A stretch of DNA of 6,724 nt from Lachnospiraceae bacterium (GTDB lineage: Bacteria > Bacillota > Clostridia > Lachnospirales > Lachnospiraceae): assembly GCA_900755865.1 (NCBI GenBank), contig CAAEHZ010000541.1:1-6724 (forward strand). The letters run 5' to 3'. The notes under the pieces were generated by a model that had not been told where the DNA came from, ran no database searches, and worked only from the letters and a program-made list of their open reading frames with translations. Each line of letters opens with the position of its first letter. Position 1 is the first letter of the stretch. The translations under genes were made by a program, and so were the position numbers. Below, in pieces: positions 1-6,580 of the stretch.

Positions 1-728
1 GAGGGCTTCCCGCAAGTCCGGAGGGACAGCTCCGGGAGCTGGAAACGGTGATGCACCTGACGGCGGCGTTGCCGGATAAGCTGGGAAGGGGTATCTATTA
101 CTGGGAGCCATTATGTGTACCGAAGGCGGAACATGGAGGCTGGTCGGAAAATATGGGGCTTCTGGATGAAAAAGGATGCGCCATGCAGGGCTTTCTGGCA
201 TACCTGCAGACCAGAGAGGAAATGGAGCGGGTTCCGGCGGGCTTTGAGGAACTGATGGAAAAGGTCAGAAATACAGTGAGTGAAGCGGGAAGCTACAGTG
301 GAGAAAATAAGGTGAAAAACGGTGATTTTCTGGAATTTACCTCTGACTGGGAAATCACAGGGTCAGAAACCGCAAAGCTTACCTTTGAAGAGGGGGAACC
401 GGGCTGTACCTCCCGAATCCTTCGGCTGGAAAGTCCTAAAAAGTTCCGCTTTTGTATGAAACAGAAGATAAATCTGGCACCGGGAGAAACTTATCGGCTT
501 TCTGTGGAGGCGAAGGGTGTGGACACGACAGGGGTGGAGGTATGCCTCTTTGCCGGCGCACCAGAGGAAAATACAGAAGAGGAACAAAGGGTAATGATTC
601 ATCCCACGGAGAACTGGAAGCAGTACAGTCTGACAGGAAAAGCCGGGGAGGATGGACAGATGGTATTGGGAATCCGGGTGGATTCTCCTGCAATTTATCT
701 TTGTATCAGGCAAATCTGGCTGACCTGA
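1..728 (+). CDS. GH53 arabinogalactan endo-beta-1,4-galactanase, C-terminal part, with a carbohydrate-binding-like domain (5' truncated by window)
   Basis: The reading frame is open from the window edge (first whole codon at 3) to TGA at 726-728, giving 241 visible residues. The GTG at 48 and ATG at 51 lie inside the conserved domain and are not starts. Visible residues 1-70 match the end of a GH53 barrel: a PASPEGQ segment (codons 12-29, preceded by GL), then GIYYWEP (90-110), the conserved last-strand motif, then GGW and a GLLDEKG turn. GH53 enzymes hydrolyse beta-1,4-galactan in arabinogalactan I; both catalytic glutamates lie on earlier strands and so are upstream of the window. From about 318 (NGDF) to the end is a separate beta-rich domain of about 135 residues with the pattern N-x-DF...W...LAPGETYRLSVEAKG...W, typical of CBM4/9-like beta-sandwiches. 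It probably binds galactan or related glycans (inference). Whether the protein is secreted cannot be judged without its N-terminus. Confidence 0.88.
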   Translation, partial: GLPASPEGQLRELETVMHLTAALPDKLGRGIYYWEPLCVPKAEHGGWSENMGLLDEKGCAMQGFLAYLQTREEMERVPAGFEELMEKVRNTVSEAGSYSGENKVKNGDFLEFTSDWEITGSETAKLTFEEGEPGCTSRILRLESPKKFRFCMKQKINLAPGETYRLSVEAKGVDTTGVEVCLFAGAPEENTEEEQRVMIHPTENWKQYSLTGKAGEDGQMVLGIRVDSPAIYLCIRQIWLT

Positions 729-813
729 AATGCAGGTTTTGCGGGCTTTAACAGTTACAGAGAAAACATAAAAGACAGGTCGGTGCATCCGGCGGAAATG
801 AGAGGATGAGATT
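729..813. other. Short intergenic gap, galactanase to beta-galactosidase
   Basis: The gap is 85 nt long. It has no convincing promoter and no strong terminator; the only hairpin is a 5-bp stem, ACCTG/CAGGT, at 723-737 followed by TTT, overlapping the stop codon. The two flanking genes point the same way and act on linked substrates, so cotranscription is likely but not proven. Confidence 0.5.
801..806 (+). promoter_or_regulatory. Ribosome binding site for the GH35 gene
   Basis: AGAGGA lies 7 nt before the GTG at 814. This fixes GTG as the start. The next in-frame ATG, at 847, has no Shine-Dalgarno-like sequence before it, and starting there would remove residues preceding the first barrel strand. 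Confidence 0.7.
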
Positions 814-2871
814 GTGGCAGAATATACTTATAACGAGCGTTATTTAATGAAAGACGGAAAGCCCTGGTTTCCTGTAATGGGAGAAATGCACTATACCAGA
901 TACAGAGAGAACCTTTGGGAGGAATCTCTTCGGAAAATGAAGGCAGGGGGAGTCACGGTTGTTTCCACTTATCAGATTTGGATTCACCATGAGGAAGAGG
1001 AAGGAATTTTTGACTTCACCGGATGCAGAAATCTGAGAGGCTTTCTGGAATGTTGTAAAAAAGTGGGGCTGAAGGTCTTTCTCCGTCTGGGACCCTGGGT
1101 ACATGGAGAGGTAAGAAACGGCGGTTTTCCGGACTGGGTTGTGGAACTGGGAAAGAAGGGCGTGGATTTAAGAAGCAATGATGAGAACTACCTTTTCTAT
1201 GTGAGAAGGTACTGGGAACAGGTTTATGAACAGGCAAAGGGAATGTTCGATAAGGATGGCGGTCCGGTGATTGGGGTACAGCTGGAAAATGAGTACGGTC
1301 ATGTGGGCGGCTACCGGGGCGAAAAGGGAGAGGCACATATGCGGAGGCTGATGAGCCTTGCAAAGGAGATTGGCTTTGTGGTTCCGCTGTATACTGCGAC
1401 GGGCTGGGGCGGTGCCTGCATCGGTGACTGCCTGCCGGTAATGGGGGGCTATTGCGAGGCACCCTGGGACCAGAGTATCGGGGAGCTTTCTGCAAATACC
1501 AATTATATTATCAGCCATGTGCGCAATGATGCCCTGATTGCCTGCGACCATCACGTAGAGGATGCCGTTACCTTTGATGAATCGAAATTCCCTTATCTGA
1601 CTGCAGAACTGGGGGGAGGAATGCAGGTGACAGCACACAGACGTCCGGTGGCGGAGGGAAAGGACATCGGAGCCATGTCTACTACAAAGCTGGCAAGCGG
1701 TGTGGCGCTCTTAGGCTACTATATGTATCATGGGGGCAGCAATCCGAAGGGAAAGCTTTCTACCCTGCAGGAGAGCAGGGCAACGGGATATGCCAATGAC
1801 TTGCCGGAAATCAATTATGATTTCAATGCGCCCATCAGACAGTATGGCACAATTTCCGATAATTACCGGGAAATCAAGCTGCTGGCGCTGTTTTTAAAGG
1901 ATTTTGGGGAAGATATGGCGGTGCTTCCGGCGGAAATCTTTGATGAAACCATTAAGCCGGAGGATATGCACTCCCTGCGCAGCTCCGCAAGGCATGATGA
2001 TACCCACGGATATGTATTTTTTAATAATTATCAGAGAAGGCGGGTGATGGATGCCCATAAAGACGTAGTGTTTGAGGGCCCCTGCGGCGGAGAGAAGGTA
2101 ACATTCCCTGCGGTGGATTTACCCAGCGGCAGCTATGGATTCTTCCCGTATCATATGCAGCTTGGGGAGGCAAAGCTGCTCTCGGCGCTGGCGACACCTC
2201 TTTGTAAAGTGAAGGGAAAGAAGGGGGAAACCTTTGTCTTTTATGGAGATTTTGAACCAAAGTATACCTGGGAGAGTGAAATAACAGCTGATATTCTACA
2301 CCTTTCCAGAGAGGAAGCGTTAAATGCCTGGAAGGTAACACTGGAGCAGGATTATCTTGTTTTAAGTGAGAATTACGTCTGGGAGGAAGCCGGGGAACTG
2401 AAAGTGACCGGCGGAGCGGATACGGTAATCCGGACTTTCCCGGCGCTTGAAAAAGTACCTGCGGGCTTTGAAATGAAAGGGGAAGAGGGCAGATTTACAG
2501 TTTATGAGAGGAAATGTCCGGAAAGTCTGCCGGAGCTTTCCATAGAAAAGACAGAGGAAGAAAAGGACAGTATTACTTATCATGTAAGGCTGAATTATGC
2601 CGGGAAAAAGGCAGAGGATTATCTGCTCTGGATAGAGTACGCCGGTTTCGGGCTGGAAATCCGGAAGGATGGGGAGAAAATCAACGACCATTTCTACACC
2701 GGTCAGAAGGTGCCGGTTAGCTTAAGATATTTTGATTTTCCGGAGAAACTGGAAATTAAAATACAGGCGTTACATAAAGAAGACTGGGTGTTTATTGAGA
2801 AGTGGCCCCGGTTAAAGGATGACAGAGCCTGCGAACTGATTGAGGTTTCTGTCATAGAGGAAAACAGATAG
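814..2871 (+). CDS. GH35 beta-galactosidase, cytoplasmic
   Basis: A complete protein of 685 residues starting at GTG. It removes non-reducing terminal beta-galactose from oligosaccharides with retention of configuration. The GH35 barrel spans roughly residues 10-365. Matching segments are GEMHYTRYRENLW (23-35), TYQIWIHHE (52-60), RLGPWVHGEVRNGGFPDW (91-108) and QLENEYG (156-162), with the acid/base expected at E160. TAELGGGM (263-270) carries the expected nucleophile E265, and MYHGGSN (304-310) and the YDFNAP (335-340) barrel-closing region follow. Residues 370-685 are beta-rich accessory domains, including a VFFNNYQRR strand and a LPSGSYGFFPYHMQL segment typical of the GH35 post-barrel sandwich. 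There is no signal peptide or membrane segment, so it should act on imported sugar. The gene follows a galactanase, which supports a role in finishing galacto-oligosaccharides. Family and activity class are secure; the preferred linkage (beta-1,3, 1,4 or 1,6) is not readable from the sequence. Confidence 0.93.
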   Translation: MAEYTYNERYLMKDGKPWFPVMGEMHYTRYRENLWEESLRKMKAGGVTVVSTYQIWIHHEEEEGIFDFTGCRNLRGFLECCKKVGLKVFLRLGPWVHGEVRNGGFPDWVVELGKKGVDLRSNDENYLFYVRRYWEQVYEQAKGMFDKDGGPVIGVQLENEYGHVGGYRGEKGEAHMRRLMSLAKEIGFVVPLYTATGWGGACIGDCLPVMGGYCEAPWDQSIGELSANTNYIISHVRNDALIACDHHVEDAVTFDESKFPYLTAELGGGMQVTAHRRPVAEGKDIGAMSTTKLASGVALLGYYMYHGGSNPKGKLSTLQESRATGYANDLPEINYDFNAPIRQYGTISDNYREIKLLALFLKDFGEDMAVLPAEIFDETIKPEDMHSLRSSARHDDTHGYVFFNNYQRRRVMDAHKDVVFEGPCGGEKVTFPAVDLPSGSYGFFPYHMQLGEAKLLSALATPLCKVKGKKGETFVFYGDFEPKYTWESEITADILHLSREEALNAWKVTLEQDYLVLSENYVWEEAGELKVTGGADTVIRTFPALEKVPAGFEMKGEEGRFTVYERKCPESLPELSIEKTEEEKDSITYHVRLNYAGKKAEDYLLWIEYAGFGLEIRKDGEKINDHFYTGQKVPVSLRYFDFPEKLEIKIQALHKEDWVFIEKWPRLKDDRACELIEVSVIEENR

Positions 2872-2920
2872 GGTATTTTTACAAATTTCCCCTTTTCCGG
2901 TAGCAGTACAGAATTGTTTT

Positions 2921-2929
2921 TGCTATAAT
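2921..2929 (+). promoter_or_regulatory. Extended -10 promoter for the GH115 gene
   Basis: TGCTATAAT is a perfect extended -10 element (TGnTATAAT) of a sigma-70/SigA promoter. A -35 box at the usual 17-nt spacing (2901-2906, TAGCAG) is poor, which is tolerated in extended -10 promoters. Transcription would start near 2936, leaving a leader of about 39 nt before the ATG at 2975 but only about 15 nt before the ATG at 2951. The GH115 gene can therefore be transcribed independently of the two galactan genes. Confidence 0.62.
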
Positions 2930-2960
2930 AGGCGCAAGGCAATCTGATATATGCTATCGG

Positions 2961-2968
2961 GGAAGGGG
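2961..2968 (+). promoter_or_regulatory. Ribosome binding site deciding the GH115 start
   Basis: GGAAGGGG lies 6 nt before the ATG at 2975 and is a good Shine-Dalgarno sequence. The earlier in-frame ATG at 2951 has only a weak AAGG at 2936-2939, which sits at the predicted transcript start. The eight extra residues it would add contribute nothing recognisable. Confidence 0.6.
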
Positions 2969-2974
2969 ATTTTT

Positions 2975-5900
2975 ATGGGTTTTTATCTGGATACGGAAAA
3001 GGGTTGTAAAATAAGGTTACTGGAATCAGAAACCGAAGCAGTTAAAATTGCTGCCAAGAACTTAAAACAGGATTTAATAAAAGTATTTGGCGGCGGGTTT
3101 GAAGTTAAAGTAGAAGATGCAGCCGGGCAAGGGGTTCAATCAGAAGGCAAAATAAACAGTACGGCAGGCAGAGCAACAGGCGAAGCAACAAGCGAAGAAA
3201 CTGAAAACGGAAAATCAGATGGGAGCAGGATTGTGATAGCCACGCTGCCTGTCCTTTTGCCATGGGAGGAAGTACAGCAGAGTCTTCCTGAGGGGTTCTC
3301 TGACAGGAAAGAAGCATATTGTCTTCTGGTGAAGAAGGGACGGCTTTATATTATCGGAACGGACAGGCGGGGAACCATTTACGGTATTTATGAGCTTTCT
3401 GAAATGTTGGGAGTATCTCCCTGGTATTTCTGGGGAGATGCTCCGGTAAAGACAAGAGAGAGTTTTACATTGGAGGAGGGCTTTATCAAGTGGGATTATC
3501 CTTCCGTGGAATACCGGGGTATTTTTATCAATGATGAGGAGGAACTGGAAGCCTGGGTGAAGAACCGGATGGGAGAGGAAACCATCGGGGTAAAAACCTA
3601 TGAAAAGATTTTTGAACTGCTGCTTCGATTGAAGGGAAATTATATCTGGCCTGCCATGCATGTAAATTCCTTTAATGTAAAGCAGGAAAACGGGGCTCTG
3701 GCGGAACGGATGGGAATGGTGGTCGGTACTTCCCACTGTGATATGCTGATGCGCTCCAACAACAGAGAATGGAAGCCCTGGCTGGAAAAGAAGGGTTATC
3801 AGAATGTGGAATACGATTATTCCCTGTCCGGCAGAAACCGGGAAATTTTACAGGAATACTGGCGGGAGAGTGTGGAACAGAACAGAGAGTTTGAGGTCAG
3901 CTACACTCTGGGAATGAGAGGGATTCACGATTCCGGGTTTGAAACAAGAGCTTTGGAAGGCTTAAGCGGGGAAGAACTGAAGCAGGAAAAGATTAAGCTG
4001 CTGCAGCAGGTTATGGAGGACCAGAGGCAGATTTTACAGGATACGCTGGGAAAACTGCCTTTGATGAACTTTGTTCCCTATAAGGAGGTCTTACCCTTAT
4101 ATGACGGTGGTTTACAGGTGCCGGAGGATATTACCCTTGTCTGGTCCAATGACAATTACGGGTATATCAGAAGGTATCCTTCGGAGAGTGAGAAGAAGCG
4201 CCGGGGCGGCAATGGTATTTATTATCACAATTCCTACTGGGCACCTGCGGGAATGAGTTATGTGTTCCTCTGCTCGATACCTCTGGCACATACGGCGAAT
4301 GAGCTGCGGAAGGCTTACGGGGAGGGGATTCGGAAACTCTGGGTTATCAATACCGGAGCGATGAAGCCTCTGGAACAGGAAATCACCTTCTTTTTATCGC
4401 TGGCATGGAATATCGGAAAGCCGGGGGAGAAAACAGCGGATGTGGAGAAGTGGACGGCAGACTGGATTGACAGAACCTTTTCCGGCAATATCGGTAAAAA
4501 AACAGCCGTTCTTTTAAATGATTTTTCCCAGCTTACCAATGAGAGAAAGCTGGAAATGATGGATCAGTTTGCTTTTTCCCAGACGGCGTATGGGGATGAG
4601 GCGGTGACGCGGATTCATACCTATGAACGGCTGTTTCGGGAGGGAAACCGTATTTATGCGGAACTGCCGGAGGCGGAGCGCCCTGCTTTCTTTGAACTGG
4701 TGCTGATGCGGCTGCATGCCGGTTACTTTACCAATTTGGCATATTATTACGGGGACAGGAGTACGCTGGCGAACAGTCAGGGGAAGAAACAGGCGGCGCT
4801 GTTTTACGCGAAAGAGGCGCGGAAGCTGGAAGATACCAGACGGAGAATGCTGTATTTTTATAATGAAAAGATGCTTTCCGGGAAGTGGAAGGGGATTTTA
4901 AACCCGGAGGGATTTCCGCCTCCAAGGGCAGCGATGATGCCGGTCTGCACCCCGCCCTTACAGATAGAAAAGGAGCCGAAGCTTTGTGTGACAGTCTGGA
5001 ATAATGAAAAGGAGCTTTCCTTCCATACATCCTGTACGAAGTGGCTGGAAATTGGAAATGCAGGAGGAGGAAGTCTGGAATTTTCCATCGAGGCACCGGA
5101 CTGGCTGGAGCTTTCCTGCAAATCGGGAAGGATTGAAACGGAAGCGCGGATACTGATAAAGCCTGTGGAAGTACTGTCGAAGAAAGAAACAGGAATTATC
5201 AGGATTGCTGCGGGAAATACGGGAGAGAGCGTGGAGCTTCCCGTATCCTGCGAGATAGAGGAAACAGAAGAGGATGGGGTTGTCTTTGTGCGGGCGGATT
5301 CGGTTGCACCGCCGGAGGGCTTCCGGCTGATTGAAAGGCTGGGACGGGGCACCGGAAATCTGCTGGAGGTTTACAGAGGAAAATCAGGACAGTCGGAAAA
5401 GGAGCAGGAAAGGGAAAAGGGACAGGAGAAAGGGCAGGAAGAGGAACAAAAACAGGAAAAGACCGTGAAACCGCAGATAAAATATCAGGTGAAATTTAAT
5501 TCTGCGGGGGAATTTCTGCTGGAAATACATCGTTTTCCTTCCTTAAATTCTGTAGGCAGAATCCGTATCGGATGCCGGGTGGATGGCGGAGAAGTTATCC
5601 TTCTGGAATCGGAGAGTCGGGATGAGCATCTTGGAAGCTGGCGGGAGAATGTGCGCAACGGTATCGACAGGCTTTATGCAAGACTGCCTTATCTGGAAGC
5701 CGGGGGGCATGAAATCTCCTTTGAGGCAATAGACAATTATTTTGCTTTCAGCAGCTTTGCTGTTTACACGAAGGAGCGCAGGAGAAATAACCTGCTGGGA
5801 GTAACCTGGAAAGAAAATCAGAGTCTGCCCCGGGCTTTTGATGCAGACGGCTTTGCAGAGTGTTTTTACGGTGAAACGGAAATTTTGCCAAGGCCCATTG

Positions 5901-6580
5901 AGTATGCCAGAGTGGAAGAGGAAGCGGACGGACTGGCAGCAAAGGATGCCATCGTACAGGAAAAGCAGTGGGGGGCACCTGTCAGGGCAGACTGGTATCT
6001 GGAAGAGCAGAAGGCACCCTTTGCAGAACAGGACGGTGTGGTTCTGATAGATATGGCAAAGGTGTTATCTGGCAGCGGAAATGCGTTCTCTTCCGGCGGG
6101 GACTGGAAGTACTGTCTGGGAGAGTCCTTTGGCAGAAGTGGTCTTGTCATGTACCGGCCGCCGGTGTCCATGGGAGAGGGCATTTACAGAGAGGAATTTT
6201 TGAAAAACAGAGCAGAGGCTGTGGCAGAAACGGAAGAAAATGTATTCCCTGCGTTACATTACCGGGTGAATTGCAGTGGTGGAAGCTATACCTGCTGGCT
6301 GCTTTCCAAGTTTAATATGCGGGAGGAAGCTTTTTTCCAGATAAGAGTGGATGAAAAAGACATCCCCCGGGAAGAAACCTATAACAGGGGATGCCTCTGG
6401 AGATACGAAGCGGAACAGATTTACAGATGGGTGCCCGTTGCCCGGATAGAGCTGGAAGCGGGAGTACATACCATTTCCATCGGAGCGGCAGCGGGACTTC
6501 GGCTGGACAGACTGTATCTGACAAAGGGAGAGGACAGACCGCCCTTAGACACCGGCTGGCACCCATTCCAGACTGTCTAA
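2975..6580 (+). CDS. GH115 family protein (putative alpha-glucuronidase) with variant active-site motifs and duplicated C-terminal module
   Basis: About 1201 residues from ATG 2975 (1209 if ATG 2951 is used); numbering here is from 2975. Known GH115 enzymes remove alpha-1,2-linked (4-O-methyl)glucuronate from xylan-type chains. Order of parts: an N-terminal alpha/beta domain (10-165) with a low-complexity insert at 48-84; the barrel (173-480) with YRGIFINDEE, FELLLRLKGNYIWPAMH, GTSH, TLGMRG, PYKEV, DNYGYIRR, YYHNSYW and KP-E motifs; a helical domain (485-645); a beta-sandwich (668-760); a GH115 C-terminal-type module (765-934) split by a Q/E/K-rich insert (808-830); a linker; and a second, similar module (1018-1186). 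Residues that look like known active-site positions are kept: D187/E188, H254, D319, E371, D393, N394 and H418. Others differ from the consensus I recall: HHEPM is HCDML, DDNYG is NDNYG (N392) and GDIKP is GAMKP (A462). No signal peptide, so probably cytoplasmic. It has its own promoter. Family is very sure; substrate is uncertain. Confidence 0.9.
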   Translation: MGFYLDTEKGCKIRLLESETEAVKIAAKNLKQDLIKVFGGGFEVKVEDAAGQGVQSEGKINSTAGRATGEATSEETENGKSDGSRIVIATLPVLLPWEEVQQSLPEGFSDRKEAYCLLVKKGRLYIIGTDRRGTIYGIYELSEMLGVSPWYFWGDAPVKTRESFTLEEGFIKWDYPSVEYRGIFINDEEELEAWVKNRMGEETIGVKTYEKIFELLLRLKGNYIWPAMHVNSFNVKQENGALAERMGMVVGTSHCDMLMRSNNREWKPWLEKKGYQNVEYDYSLSGRNREILQEYWRESVEQNREFEVSYTLGMRGIHDSGFETRALEGLSGEELKQEKIKLLQQVMEDQRQILQDTLGKLPLMNFVPYKEVLPLYDGGLQVPEDITLVWSNDNYGYIRRYPSESEKKRRGGNGIYYHNSYWAPAGMSYVFLCSIPLAHTANELRKAYGEGIRKLWVINTGAMKPLEQEITFFLSLAWNIGKPGEKTADVEKWTADWIDRTFSGNIGKKTAVLLNDFSQLTNERKLEMMDQFAFSQTAYGDEAVTRIHTYERLFREGNRIYAELPEAERPAFFELVLMRLHAGYFTNLAYYYGDRSTLANSQGKKQAALFYAKEARKLEDTRRRMLYFYNEKMLSGKWKGILNPEGFPPPRAAMMPVCTPPLQIEKEPKLCVTVWNNEKELSFHTSCTKWLEIGNAGGGSLEFSIEAPDWLELSCKSGRIETEARILIKPVEVLSKKETGIIRIAAGNTGESVELPVSCEIEETEEDGVVFVRADSVAPPEGFRLIERLGRGTGNLLEVYRGKSGQSEKEQEREKGQEKGQEEEQKQEKTVKPQIKYQVKFNSAGEFLLEIHRFPSLNSVGRIRIGCRVDGGEVILLESESRDEHLGSWRENVRNGIDRLYARLPYLEAGGHEISFEAIDNYFAFSSFAVYTKERRRNNLLGVTWKENQSLPRAFDADGFAECFYGETEILPRPIEYARVEEEADGLAAKDAIVQEKQWGAPVRADWYLEEQKAPFAEQDGVVLIDMAKVLSGSGNAFSSGGDWKYCLGESFGRSGLVMYRPPVSMGEGIYREEFLKNRAEAVAETEENVFPALHYRVNCSGGSYTCWLLSKFNMREEAFFQIRVDEKDIPREETYNRGCLWRYEAEQIYRWVPVARIELEAGVHTISIGAAAGLRLDRLYLTKGEDRPPLDTGWHPFQTV
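3173..3196 (+). repeat. Imperfect 12-bp tandem repeat, two copies, in the GH115 N-terminal insert
   Basis: GCAACAGGCGAA is followed directly by GCAACAAGCGAA (11 of 12 bases identical). It is in frame and encodes ATGE-ATSE. It lies inside a hydrophilic, low-complexity stretch (about 3116-3226) rich in Gly, Ala, Thr, Ser and Glu that interrupts the N-terminal domain between a VKVED strand and the RIVIATLP strand. It is probably a flexible surface loop grown by in-frame slippage. Confidence 0.65.
5390..5464 (+). repeat. Purine-rich low-complexity tract encoding a Gln/Glu/Lys insert in GH115
   Basis: The coding strand is almost all purine, with degenerate repeats of CAGGAA and GGGACAGGA/GGGCAGGA. 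It encodes a run of about 23 residues made only of Glu, Gln, Lys, Gly and one Arg (808-830 of the protein). The run falls inside the first C-terminal GH115-type module, between its GRGTGN...VYRG segment and the next KYQVKF strand. It is charged, probably disordered or helical, and likely to vary in length between strains. Confidence 0.7.

Noticed and set aside
48..53. GTG/ATG at 48/51 as the true start of the first gene
   Set aside because: The frame continues upstream with conserved GH53 sequence (PASPEGQ), so these are internal codons.
723..740. Hairpin ACCTG/CAGGT followed by TTTT as a terminator of the galactanase gene
   Set aside because: The stem is only 5 bp and starts within the final codons, and the T-run is short and followed by GCGGG. 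Too weak to call.
748..776. Possible promoter before GH35 (TTAACA as -35)
   Set aside because: No acceptable -10 lies at 16-18 nt; the nearest, CATAAA, is only 13 nt away.
1016..1495. 159-residue open frame on the minus strand within GH35
   Set aside because: It is antisense to the conserved catalytic region, has a biased Pro/Arg/Ser composition, and has no ribosome site or family resemblance.
2871..2900. GGGTATTTTTACAAATTTCCC as a terminator after GH35
   Set aside because: Arms pair imperfectly and are AT-rich, and no U-run follows.
3215..3736. 173-residue open frame on the minus strand within GH115
   Set aside because: It is a shadow of a strongly conserved coding region, with no domain features.
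4858..5352. 164-residue Ser/Pro-rich open frame on the minus strand
   Set aside because: The composition is what the complement of Glu/Gly/Lys-rich coding sequence produces; no independent evidence for a gene.
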